This document shows positions 8,417 through 15,055 of a stretch of 39,168 nucleotides of DNA, in pieces. Source of the DNA: Candidatus Saccharibacteria bacterium UBA6575 (GTDB lineage: Bacteria; Patescibacteriota; Saccharimonadia; Saccharimonadales; Saccharimonadaceae); the NCBI GenBank assembly GCA_002434005.1, contig DJJF01000017.1:10108-49275 (forward strand). The letters are read 5' to 3'. Within the stretch, counting starts at the first letter, position 1. Each line of letters begins with the position of its first letter. The position numbers and the translations under genes were made by a program. The notes beneath the pieces were generated by a model that worked only from the letters and a program-made list of their open reading frames with translations, did no database searches and was not told the DNA's origin.

Positions 8417-8417
8417 A
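8405..8417 (+). repeat. Proximal att-like repeat at the tRNA-Lys 3' end
   Basis: GATGGCCCTCCAA covers the 3' acceptor strand, discriminator and CCA of tRNA-Lys plus one base. It recurs exactly at 8979-8991 in the same orientation. A 13-bp exact match over about 600 bp is not expected by chance. Confidence 0.7.
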
Positions 8418-8426
8418 TTTGACTTG

Positions 8427-8458
8427 AAAACTATATCATTATTTGATATAGTTTTTTT
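8427..8458 (+). terminator. Terminator for tRNA-Lys that also carries the next gene's -10 box
   Basis: A perfect 12-bp stem (AAAACTATATCA with its complement) closes loop TTATT and ends in a T-run of 7. The 3' arm contains TGA-TATAGT (8444-8452), an extended -10, and the ATG of the next gene lies exactly 6 nt after it. One sequence thus seems to end the tRNA transcript and start a leaderless mRNA. Confidence 0.7.
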
Positions 8459-8902
8459 ATGCCAGACTTTTTATCATTTTCAGGTGATTTTTGTCCTAGT
8501 CATGAGGATGTAAGAGATATTGCTCTTAGAGATCGACTTCGCACCCTTATGCCTGCCATTCTCAAACCTATCACAGTTGTTACTCTAACGGAGGGGAAGA
8601 AGAAAATTGAAATCGAATTAGAAAAAATTGAAGGCTCCAGGCCGACATTTTATATAGATATCGAGGAAAAAGTTTCTTCTGATGGTGCAGGTATTTTCCG
8701 ATCATTAACAATGGATGAAGAAACTGGTTACGTCACTGACCTTGCCTTTGACTCTTTCAACGCACCAGACGCGTATGCCGGTAATTCGGATACTGCCAAA
8801 GAGCCGGTATCTCCGACTGTTATGGAAATGGATTTCACGATGGGAGTAACCGAAGAGAGAGTTAGTGAGATTCGGCAGGAAATTGAAAGCTTATTTAGCT
8901 AA
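8459..8902 (+). CDS. Hypothetical protein carried by the tRNA-Lys element
   Basis: A soluble acidic protein of 147 residues with no signal peptide, membrane segment or recognised motif. The centre (about 38-73) alternates hydrophobic and charged residues (VVTLTEGKKKIEIELEKIEG), suggesting beta strands, and the end (130-147) is a charged helix. The start at 8459 is favoured because an extended -10 box ends 6 nt upstream, the same leaderless spacing as other genes here; an in-frame stop lies at 8444. Being the only gene between the att-like repeats, it may be cargo or a maintenance function, but nothing in the sequence tells which. Confidence 0.65.
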   Translation: MPDFLSFSGDFCPSHEDVRDIALRDRLRTLMPAILKPITVVTLTEGKKKIEIELEKIEGSRPTFYIDIEEKVSSDGAGIFRSLTMDEETGYVTDLAFDSFNAPDAYAGNSDTAKEPVSPTVMEMDFTMGVTEERVSEIRQEIESLFS

Positions 8903-8978
8903 TTATTAAAGTTAATGTCCTTAACGGAGATGTGCTAGCTTCCTTTTCATCCTGTAGGAGAGTTGCGATAGTGTACAC

Positions 8979-8991
8979 GATGGCCCTCCAA
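8979..8991 (+). repeat. Distal att-like repeat
   Basis: Second exact copy of GATGGCCCTCCAA. The bases before it (GTGTACAC) do not resemble a T arm, so it is not a second tRNA, only the duplicated 3' end. Confidence 0.7.
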
Positions 8992-9027
8992 GAAAATACC
9001 TCCGCATACGTGGAGGTATTTTCTTGG
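8988..9027 (+). terminator. Strong terminator, probably the original tRNA-Lys terminator
   Basis: A perfect 16-bp stem (CCAAGAAAATACCTCC with its complement) closes the 8-nt loop GCATACGT; the 3' arm carries TATTTTCTTGG. It begins inside the CCA of the distal repeat, mirroring the tRNA-Glu terminator. Confidence 0.8.
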
Positions 9028-9087
9028 AATTGTTTAACTTGTGATCAGGCTCTGGTTGGAAGCCGTTAGGTGGGCCATAAACGAGAG

Positions 9088-9093
9088 TATACT
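9088..9093 (+). promoter_or_regulatory. Leaderless -10 box for the DUF1801 gene
   Basis: TATACT is followed after 6 nt by the ATG at 9100. This decides the start against the upstream GTG at 9070, which lies before the box. Confidence 0.55.
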
Positions 9094-9099
9094 AAGTAC

Positions 9100-9534
9100 A
9101 TGGCGGAGCTAAAGACAAAACGAAACGACGACAGCGTACTAGAGTTCATTGATTCGGTTGAAAATAATCAACGAAGAACTGACGCGCTGATCCTTCTTGA
9201 TATTTTTGAAAAAGCAACCGGTATGAAAGCTGTTCTTTGGGGAACAAGTATCATTGGCTTCGGCCAATATCACTATAAGTCTGAACGCAGTTCTCAAGAA
9301 GGTGACTGGCCCCTGGTTGCGTTTTCGCCCCGTAAAGCGAACCTCACAGTGTACGCGATGCCAGGCACTGATAAGTATGACAGCCATCTTTCAAAGCTCG
9401 GCAAGCATAAAACAAGCGTTTCTTGCATCTATATTAATAAGCTATCGGATATTAATACCGATGTTTTAAGCGATATCATAAAGGATTCGCTCGCAGAGAT
9501 GAAACGACAGTATCCTTCTGCACAAGCTACATGA
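9100..9534 (+). CDS. DUF1801 (YdhG-like) domain protein
   Basis: A soluble cytoplasmic protein of 144 residues. The pattern VEFIDSV-like start, ALILLDIFEKATGMKAVLWG, the IIGFGQYHY segment, the WPLVAFSPRKANLTVYAMPG strand pair and LGKHKTSVSCIYINKLSDI matches the DUF1801 fold, a compact alpha/beta domain of unsettled biochemical role. Its last 4 nt overlap the start of the ATP-grasp gene, so the two form an operon. Family match is good; function is unknown. Confidence 0.85.
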   Translation: MAELKTKRNDDSVLEFIDSVENNQRRTDALILLDIFEKATGMKAVLWGTSIIGFGQYHYKSERSSQEGDWPLVAFSPRKANLTVYAMPGTDKYDSHLSKLGKHKTSVSCIYINKLSDINTDVLSDIIKDSLAEMKRQYPSAQAT

Positions 9535-10313
9535 GCGAACGGATATTCTTAGACCTGATAAGACAGGCCAGTCTGAACCACGATATTTCTATGGATGTCG
9601 ATTCCGATGGATGGCTTGTATGCCTATCCAAGGATGGATCGACACGTCAAATTGCAGGAATGAACTTTGATTTGAATACACAAGCTGCGGCAGCGATTGC
9701 GAGGGATAAAGTCGCAACAAGTTCACGCCTTCAGAGTGTATCAATTGCGCATGTGCCGCACTGTCTTTTTCGCGTTGATGCCGATGGCTGGAGTGATCAT
9801 GCAATGAATGAGTTGCTCGACCAGGGAGATGTGGTGATTAAGCCGCTCGAAGGTGGCGACGGTAAACATGTCTATCGAATTCGCCAAGCTGCTGATACTA
9901 AGAATATTACACACACGACCGTGGAAAGTTGGGCAACCAGTCCATGGCAAGACATATCGAAAGAGTTACGAATAGTCGTCGTTAACGGAGAATGCTGGCT
10001 GGCGTATGAAAAAACGAAACCAGTTATTGTTAATGGTCTAAAATTTTTCAATCTAAGTCTTGGTGCAGTAGCGCAGCATGTCGACGTGCAAGATATATCT
10101 AAATCCATACGAGAACTTGCTGCGGGAGCAACCGGTGCCATCGGGTTACACATCGCTGCGGTAGATATTGTGATCACCGAGCAAGGTGTAGCAAAAGTAC
10201 TAGAAATCAATTCAGCGTTCTCATTAACGAGATATGCTAAAACAAATACCGCCACATACGATGAGGTGGCGGTATTTTACGACCGGCTAATTGCCAGTAT
10301 GTTTTCTACATAG
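9531..10313 (+). CDS. ATP-grasp (RimK-like) ligase family protein
   Basis: A 260-residue protein with the ATP-grasp hallmarks: VVIKPLEGGDGKHVYRI (about 103-119) resembles the phosphate-loop region, ISKELRIVVVNGECWLAYEK the central strand, and VAKVLEINSAFSLTRYAK (about 222-239) the metal-binding E-x-N motif. Such enzymes join a carboxylate to an amine or thiol through an acyl phosphate; the substrate cannot be read here. It is shorter than RimK (about 300), with a reduced N-terminal domain. It overlaps the DUF1801 gene by 4 nt, and its 3' end overlaps the convergent membrane protein gene by 8 nt. Confidence 0.82.
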   Translation: MSERIFLDLIRQASLNHDISMDVDSDGWLVCLSKDGSTRQIAGMNFDLNTQAAAAIARDKVATSSRLQSVSIAHVPHCLFRVDADGWSDHAMNELLDQGDVVIKPLEGGDGKHVYRIRQAADTKNITHTTVESWATSPWQDISKELRIVVVNGECWLAYEKTKPVIVNGLKFFNLSLGAVAQHVDVQDISKSIRELAAGATGAIGLHIAAVDIVITEQGVAKVLEINSAFSLTRYAKTNTATYDEVAVFYDRLIASMFST

Positions 10314-10875
10314 CGCTTGGCTGAGACGGTGTCGACGGAGGAGTCGTATCGTCTGAAACAGGCTGTGCCTGGTCAGGTTGAGCAGGTGCGGTATCAGGTA
10401 CAGCCGCGGCTGTCGCAGGCTTCCATACCGCAGTCTTATCAACAGCGAGCCAGATGAGCCACACGAGGCCAAGGAAGATGTAGAGAACAACGAACCAAGC
10501 TTCTTTTCCGAAATTCAGACCAATTCGGTATGCAGCGATACACATAAATACTGCAGCAACGATCGCAGGTATGAATCCAAGGAGTGGAATCCACGAAAGA
10601 AGGAGCAGGAGGCTAATCCAACCTTTTTGGCCACCCATTTCAAGGAATGTCCACGCGTTGTATACAGGCACCCAGGCCTTCCAGGCAGGAATGCCTGCTT
10701 TTTTAAACATCATGCCCATGAAAATTGCACCGACTACGTACGAGAGAATCGTAATGAAGCCTAACACTCCAAACATAACTCCCATAGCTGCGGCATCAGA
10801 CCCTGTGCCCATTGAGCTGCTACCGTATAGCGAAGAGTCGTACAACGACGAATCGTATGTTGATGTATCTTCCAT
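10306..10875 (-). CDS. DUF5684-like multi-pass membrane protein
   Basis: A 189-residue protein. The N-terminus is Ser/Tyr-rich (about 1-28), followed by hydrophobic segments at about 30-55, 83-112 and 124-142, and a Pro/Ala-rich cytoplasmic-like tail. The block MMFKKAGIPAWKAWVPVYNAW is typical of DUF5684-type membrane proteins, which often sit near signal peptidase; function unknown. A ribosome-binding site GGAGG lies 7 nt before the ATG. It is divergent from folD. Family call from memory of the motif, moderately sure. Confidence 0.8.
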   Translation of the reverse strand: MEDTSTYDSSLYDSSLYGSSSMGTGSDAAAMGVMFGVLGFITILSYVVGAIFMGMMFKKAGIPAWKAWVPVYNAWTFLEMGGQKGWISLLLLLSWIPLLGFIPAIVAAVFMCIAAYRIGLNFGKEAWFVVLYIFLGLVWLIWLAVDKTAVWKPATAAAVPDTAPAQPDQAQPVSDDTTPPSTPSQPSAM

Positions 10876-10931
10876 TTCACTTCCTCCCTTAAAAGAACTT
10901 GAATAGTACCTTTAGTGTAGCATGTCTTTGG

Positions 10932-10937
10932 TACAAT
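10932..10937 (+). promoter_or_regulatory. Leaderless extended -10 box of folD
   Basis: TGG-TACAAT ends 7 nt before the GTG at 10945, so the mRNA should begin at the start codon. Confidence 0.6.
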
Positions 10938-10944
10938 GATAGGA

Positions 10945-11763
10945 GTGAAATTACTCGATGGAACAGAGCTGGCGGACTATGTGAAAGAACGCCAAGCTAA
11001 GCAAGTACGGAGTCTCCGGCAAGGTGCAGGTGTAATTCCTAAGCTTGCTATTGTTCAGACAACTGACGATGCTGTAATCGACACATACGTGCGCACGAAG
11101 CAACGGTACGGTGAGGATATACAAATCGATGTCGATATTCATCGGCCAGATCCCGCTAGCGCGATTCAAACAATTCAGGAATTGAACAGTGATGCGTCTG
11201 TGCATGGAATTATTGTCCAGCTGCCGGTAGGTGAGGGGCTTTCTGTCGAAGAAGTAGTAAATGCGGTAGCTGTTGAAAAAGATGTCGATGGTCTTGCGAC
11301 CGGGAGTATGTTTACGGCGGCAACTGCACAGGCTATCGACTGGTTACTCAATGGGTACAATATTGAACTAAAAGGCAAGAAGATTGGTATCGTTGGCAAT
11401 GGTCGACTAGTCGGTGCCCCATTGGCAAAAATATGGCACGATGCAGGCTATACAGTACAGGTATTCGATGAACATACGGGCGACATGGCGAAATCTCTTC
11501 GGCGCTGCAATGTGATCGTATCGGCTGCCGGAGTACCAGGATTAATTCGTTCTGATCTGATTCAAGCGGGTGCGGTAGTGGTTGATGCGGCTACGAGTGC
11601 TGAGCACGGAAAAATTGTTGGTGATGTTGCGGCGGATGCGCGTGAACGAACCGACTTGACGATAACACCAGAAAAAGGCGGCGTAGGCCCGCTCACCGTG
11701 GTTTCGTTGTTTGATAATGTCATTCGCGCAGCGCGTTCAGGCGCACAAGCTAGTTCAGATTAA
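10945..11763 (+). CDS. folD: Bifunctional methylene-THF dehydrogenase / methenyl-THF cyclohydrolase
   Basis: A cytoplasmic folate enzyme that links 5,10-methylene-THF to 10-formyl-THF with NADP. The 272-residue product (from GTG) has the substrate block DTYVRTKQRYGEDI with its Lys, HGIIVQLPVGEG, the KDVDGL aspartate, the Rossmann motif IGIVGNGRLVGAPLAKI, and TPEKGGVGPLTV near the end. Two usual signatures deviate: the PCTPxG motif is replaced by TAATAQA, and GRSxxVGxP reads GNGRLVGAP. The GTG start at 10945 gives MKLLDGTELA, the normal FolD beginning; an ATG at 10936 overlaps the -10 box. Its end overlaps the convergent response regulator by 14 nt. It acts on the one-carbon pool fed by GlyA. 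Confidence 0.92.
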   Translation: MKLLDGTELADYVKERQAKQVRSLRQGAGVIPKLAIVQTTDDAVIDTYVRTKQRYGEDIQIDVDIHRPDPASAIQTIQELNSDASVHGIIVQLPVGEGLSVEEVVNAVAVEKDVDGLATGSMFTAATAQAIDWLLNGYNIELKGKKIGIVGNGRLVGAPLAKIWHDAGYTVQVFDEHTGDMAKSLRRCNVIVSAAGVPGLIRSDLIQAGAVVVDAATSAEHGKIVGDVAADARERTDLTITPEKGGVGPLTVVSLFDNVIRAARSGAQASSD

Positions 11764-12121
11764 GCGTGTCCTTGACTCGCTCGACTACTTGGCTAGGCGT
11801 TAAATCTGCCTTTACGATGTAGCTCTCGATACCGAGCTCGCGGAGTCCTTTGGGACTTTCTTCTTCACCCAAATTAGTCAGAATGATGACTGGTATCGAC
11901 TTACCCCACGCCTTAGCGCGTATTTCTGTGAGTGTCTGAAGCCCGTTTTTCTTCGGCATTTGCATGTCGAGGAGAATAAGATCAGGCCTAAATGCTTCAA
12001 CAAGTTCAACGCCACGCTCGCCGTCGCTTGCTAGCTGAACGTCAAACCCTGCCGCTTCAAACTTCATGCGATACATTTGGTTGATTGTAGGATCGTCTTC
12101 GACTATGGCTATTTTGGTCAT
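11750..12121 (-). CDS. Receiver-only response regulator (CheY-like)
   Basis: A single receiver domain of 123 residues without an output domain. The acidic pair is E8/D9-D10, the phospho-acceptor is D52 in LILLDMQMPKKNG, the switch Thr is T82 in VIILTNLG, and the conserved Lys is K104; the usual Pro after that Lys is Ala here. It must act through protein contacts. It is divergent from the histidine kinase at 12177, which is likely its partner. A TAAAAT box on the minus strand (12133-12128) is 6 nt from the ATG, a leaderless layout. Confidence 0.92.
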   Translation of the reverse strand: MTKIAIVEDDPTINQMYRMKFEAAGFDVQLASDGERGVELVEAFRPDLILLDMQMPKKNGLQTLTEIRAKAWGKSIPVIILTNLGEEESPKGLRELGIESYIVKADLTPSQVVERVKDTLNLN

Positions 12122-12127
12122 ATGTAT

Positions 12128-12170
12128 ATTTTAGCGCAGTGTAGGCAAGATATAGACCCTACGGTAGAAT
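12128..12170. promoter_or_regulatory. Divergent leaderless promoters of the two-component pair
   Basis: On the minus strand TAAAAT (12133-12128) sits 6 nt before the response-regulator ATG. On the plus strand TAGAAT (12165-12170) sits 6 nt before the kinase GTG. Both transcripts would start at their start codons. Confidence 0.58.
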
Positions 12171-12176
12171 AAAAGC

Positions 12177-13526
12177 GTGAGCGGTGTACTTATACTGACC
12201 GTCGTTAACTTATTTCTGGTGGTGGGCAGCGCCTTCTATTTATCGTGGGCCGTAAAGCGCCGCCGTAAGCAGGCGGATTTTCATGTGCGGCTTATTACTA
12301 TATTGACCTCGACAGTTGCGATCAGGGAGCTTCTGGAGCGGGTGTCCTTCGAGGTTCAGAATGTTTCTTCGGCATCTCAAGTATTCTTTTTTGTGTACAA
12401 GCCAGACGGGCACTATGTATCGAGTGGAACCAAAGGCCATTTGCGACCGACCATGAGCGACTGTCGCATATTAGAGTCGTATTTCTATCGCACTGGAAAG
12501 ACTTCTGTTCGGACACGAAATTTGCATGATGAGGCAGAGACGCGGCGCTTACTTAAAAGCTACCGTGTTGACTTTACACTGCCGTTAATTCGGGGTGACC
12601 AGATAATCGGATTCTTATTCCTTGGACCGCGTTCGAAAGGGGCGTACAGCAGCTACGATATCGGCATGGTATTTGATATTAAGCACGAACTCGCTATCGC
12701 GGTTCAAAATGCAGCGACGCTCGAAGCGGTTAAAGAACTAAATGCCAGTCTTCAGCAACGTATCGATTCAGCGACCGACGAATTACGGGTATCAAATGAT
12801 CAACTTCGTGGCCTCGATGCAGCGAAAGATGAATTCGTCAGCATGGCATCGCACCAGCTACGCACACCGCTAACCAGCGTAAAGGGGTACATTAGCATGA
12901 TGCTCGAAGGCGATGCAGGTCGAGTGACGAAACTGCAAAAGCAATTCTTACGAGAAGCTCTCACGAGCAGTGAGCGTATGGTGCATCTTATAAATGATTT
13001 CTTGAATGTGTCACGTGTACAAACCGGGAGATTCCTTATTGAGCCGCATCAGGCTAATCTTTCAAAAATTGTGAAGCAAGAAGTTAAAGCGCTCGAAACA
13101 ACAGCAGAGGCTCGGGATATGCGGCTTCAGCTAGAAGTTCCACCTAAGGCAGTAAATATCGATATTGATGAAGGTAAAATACGCCAAGTTATTATGAATT
13201 TTATTGATAACGCATTATTTTACTCTAAGCCAGACACTGACATACGCGTGACACTTCGCGTTTTTCCGCACGAAGTGAAGCTGGAGGTTACTGACCATGG
13301 TATCGGTGTCCCACATAATCAACAGTCGCAGTTATTTCGTAAATTTTTCCGGGCAGATAATGCGAGGATGCAGCGTCCAGATGGAACAGGTGTTGGGCTT
13401 TATCTAGCTAAGATGGTGATAGATGGGCACGGGGGTAGGCTGCTATTTTCGTCAAAAGAAAATGTTGGAAGTACGTTTGGCTTTACGCTGCCACTAAAAC
13501 ATTCCAATGATTCCAACGACAAGTAG
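12177..13526 (+). CDS. Membrane-anchored GAF-domain sensor histidine kinase
   Basis: 449 residues. One N-terminal membrane helix (about 4-26) is followed by a GAF-like sensor region (about 45-180), a short coiled coil (about 183-215), a HisKA domain with the phospho-His in MASHQLRTPLTS (H226), and an HATPase domain with N box NFIDNALFYS (N345), G1 DHGIGV and G2 DGTGVGLYLAK. With only one helix and no extracytoplasmic domain, the signal is probably cytoplasmic or membrane-borne. The GTG start is fixed by the TAGAAT box 6 nt upstream. It is divergent from its probable partner and overlaps the convergent small gene by 33 nt at its 3' end. Confidence 0.93.
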   Translation: MSGVLILTVVNLFLVVGSAFYLSWAVKRRRKQADFHVRLITILTSTVAIRELLERVSFEVQNVSSASQVFFFVYKPDGHYVSSGTKGHLRPTMSDCRILESYFYRTGKTSVRTRNLHDEAETRRLLKSYRVDFTLPLIRGDQIIGFLFLGPRSKGAYSSYDIGMVFDIKHELAIAVQNAATLEAVKELNASLQQRIDSATDELRVSNDQLRGLDAAKDEFVSMASHQLRTPLTSVKGYISMMLEGDAGRVTKLQKQFLREALTSSERMVHLINDFLNVSRVQTGRFLIEPHQANLSKIVKQEVKALETTAEARDMRLQLEVPPKAVNIDIDEGKIRQVIMNFIDNALFYSKPDTDIRVTLRVFPHEVKLEVTDHGIGVPHNQQSQLFRKFFRADNARMQRPDGTGVGLYLAKMVIDGHGGRLLFSSKENVGSTFGFTLPLKHSNDSNDK

Positions 13527-13709
13527 AATCACGACGAATGCAATTGCGGCGACCATTCCAACAATGCGGACAATTTGTCCATAGACGAGCCACCACTCTT
13601 TGAACCGTGAGCGCTCCTCGGCCGAGACTCGAGTTACGAGAGGCGTGCTGACCTTTGCGTCCGCACCGTGATACTTCTTAGTACGCTTCTTCTTTTGCTT
13701 GTTCGCCAT
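13494..13709 (-). CDS. Small single-pass membrane protein
   Basis: A 71-residue protein: a strongly basic N-terminus (KQKKKRTKKYHG), a hydrophilic middle, and one hydrophobic helix at about 48-69 running to the C-terminus. The start is taken at the Met in MANKQKKK; longer reading frames add an Arg-rich stretch that overlaps the terminator at 13731. Its role is unknown. It resembles small C-terminal-anchored proteins that bind ribosomes or nucleic acid at the membrane, but that is only suggested by charge. Its end overlaps the histidine kinase end. Confidence 0.68.
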   Translation of the reverse strand: MANKQKKKRTKKYHGADAKVSTPLVTRVSAEERSRFKEWWLVYGQIVRIVGMVAAIAFVVILLVVGIIGMF

Positions 13710-13730
13710 TAATACCATTAGTCTAACACG

Positions 13731-13761
13731 AAAACGACCCCTGAAATACATCAGGGGTCGT
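13731..13761 (-). terminator. Rho-independent terminator of the LPQTG protein gene
   Basis: On the minus strand a perfect 11-bp stem (ACGACCCCTGA with its complement) closes loop TGTATT and is followed by TTTT. Confidence 0.85.
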
Positions 13762-13814
13762 CTTACTTTCGCTGAGCTTGAGCGCTTCAGAAAATGGAGC
13801 GGTCAGACTCGTAT

Positions 13815-14903
13815 TTAGCCAAGTACGTTTTTACGTGAGTTCACGTAGTAACCACCAGCTGCGGTAAGCAGGGCAGCAACTACAGCGAATACACCTGTAG
13901 CACCAGTTTGTGGAAGCTCGGTAGGAGTTTCTACAACTGGAGTTACATTACAGTCAGCAAGGGTCTTTGAGTGCTTGCTAGCGTCGAATTCGTTTTCCTT
14001 GATGGTAACGATTTTCTTGGTAGCAGTCTCACATACAACGATCTCGCCTGGGACTGGTGGCTTTTCAGCACAGTCGCTCAATGTCTTAGAATGCTTGGTA
14101 GCATCGAAGCTCTTCTCATCAATGGTGATGATCTTCTTTGTAGAAAGTTCACAAACCTTGATATTCTTTACTTCTTCCTTACAATCGTTCAGGTTCTTTG
14201 AGTGCTTAGAAGCGTCAAAGTCCTTTTCGTTGATCGTAATGATTTTCTTTGTTGCAAGTTCACATACTTCAATTTTCTTCACAACTTCTTTACAGTCATC
14301 AAGATTCTTTGAGTGCTTGCTCGCGTCGAATTGATCTTCACGTATCGTGATGATCTTCTTGGTTGCTAGCTCACAAACTTGAATGTTCTTTGGCTCTTCA
14401 GGACAGTTAACCTTAGCTTGGAACTGTACAAAAACAGCCGTAGAACCGTTTAGGTTACCAGCGTTTACACCACCAGCGGTAATACCGTCGGCTAGTGTAG
14501 TTGATGTAGCACCATCGCTGGTGATACGAACAGTTGAACCAGGAACGTACGAAAGCGTACCTTTATCAAGTGTTACTTTTGCGTTACCAGATACGCTTGT
14601 AGTCTGGTCGTTCGCGTTGGTGGCAGAAGCAGTAATGTTACCACTCGCCATGTCAGCTTTTACCGTAAGGTTACGCAGCAGACCAAAGTCGCTGTTGCTT
14701 AGGGTAATGCTGTATTTTACCGTTTCGTTACAAGTAGCTGCTACAGTTTGAGCGTAGGCTCCGTTCTTGGTAACGTTACGTACTTTGTAGTTGCTTGCGC
14801 CGTTACTTAGCTGGCCTGGGCTATCTGCAAACACCGGAGTGCTAAACAGAACACCAAGAACAGGAAGTACAGCGAGTGCAACTAGAGATGCAAATTTCTT
14901 CAT
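13815..14903 (-). CDS. LPQTG surface protein with four Cys-bracketed repeats
   Basis: A 362-residue exported protein. A signal peptide (1-26, ending VFA before DSPG) precedes a beta-rich N-terminal domain with two cysteines (C58, C167). Four near-identical repeats of about 37 residues follow (174-320), each with one Cys near each end (pattern C-E-L-x-T-K-K-I ... F-D-A-S-K-H-S-K ... D-C). The protein ends in LPQTG (330-334), a hydrophobic helix and a basic tail, the classic sortase signal. It is probably anchored to the cell surface and may contact a partner cell. A ribosome-binding site GGAG lies 9 nt before the ATG. No sortase gene is in the window. The repeat is distantly shared with the MPKTG protein at 16809. 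Confidence 0.9.
   Translation of the reverse strand: MKKFASLVALAVLPVLGVLFSTPVFADSPGQLSNGASNYKVRNVTKNGAYAQTVAATCNETVKYSITLSNSDFGLLRNLTVKADMASGNITASATNANDQTTSVSGNAKVTLDKGTLSYVPGSTVRITSDGATSTTLADGITAGGVNAGNLNGSTAVFVQFQAKVNCPEEPKNIQVCELATKKIITIREDQFDASKHSKNLDDCKEVVKKIEVCELATKKIITINEKDFDASKHSKNLNDCKEEVKNIKVCELSTKKIITIDEKSFDATKHSKTLSDCAEKPPVPGEIVVCETATKKIVTIKENEFDASKHSKTLADCNVTPVVETPTELPQTGATGVFAVVAALLTAAGGYYVNSRKNVLG
13944..14384 (-). repeat. Four tandem in-frame repeats of about 111 bp
   Basis: The four units encode residues 174-210, 211-247, 248-287 and 288-320 of the LPQTG protein. Units 1 and 2 are closest; unit 3 carries a Pro-rich 3-residue extension. Such repeats are prone to copy-number change by recombination. 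Confidence 0.9.
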
Positions 14904-14954
14904 TTGATATATCTCCTTACAGAAAATACTTCTCGCAGTTAGTATTTTTGAGGT

Positions 14955-14971
14955 GCGAACTAGATAGTCAT
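14955..14971 (-). repeat. Left arm of a 17-bp inverted repeat around the GC-rich gene
   Basis: On the minus strand this reads ATGACTATCTAGTTCGC. The same 17 bases occur on the plus strand at 16493-16509. Similarity extends inward in degenerate form (CTTAAAGACACG here against CTTAAAAACCC there). Confidence 0.75.
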
Positions 14972-14984
14972 CGTGTCTTTAAGT

Positions 14985-15050
14985 TGTGTACGCAGGGCGC
15001 ACAGGAGTGAGCTAATTGCTCTCAATCCTGTACGCGCCTGCGTGTACACA
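14985..15050 (-). terminator. Long GC-rich hairpin after the secreted-protein gene
   Basis: An imperfect stem of more than 25 bp: the outer TGTGTA...TACACA and inner ACAGGA...TCCTGT and GAG...CTC blocks pair around a CTAATT loop. On the minus strand it follows the stop of the 15056 gene by 5 nt and has no U-run. It looks like the I-shaped, U-poor terminators common in high-GC Actinobacteria. Confidence 0.65.
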
Positions 15051-15055
15051 CCGAA

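Larger units (their letters stand above)
8418..8991 (+). mobile_element. Small element (or remnant) integrated at the tRNA-Lys 3' end
   Basis: The segment is bounded by the two GATGGCCCTCCAA copies and holds a terminator/promoter hairpin and one gene for a 147-residue protein. The distal repeat runs straight into a hairpin whose stem begins with the CCA of the repeat. That is the layout of tRNA-Glu (18526), where the terminator stem also starts at CCA. The simplest reading is that the tRNA once ran directly into the hairpin at 8988-9027 and the element was inserted between them. There is no integrase inside, so it would be a satellite or decayed element. Confidence 0.55.

Noticed and set aside
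8930..8990. A second tRNA-Lys gene
   Set aside because: Only the last 12-13 bases match. The preceding bases do not form T, anticodon or D arms.
10936..10944. ATG at 10936 as folD start
   Set aside because: It overlaps the TACAAT box; the GTG at 10945 gives the normal FolD N-terminus.
13944..14384. CRISPR-like array
   Set aside because: The repeats are in-frame protein repeats of about 111 bp with no spacers. No CRISPR array or cas gene was seen anywhere in the window.
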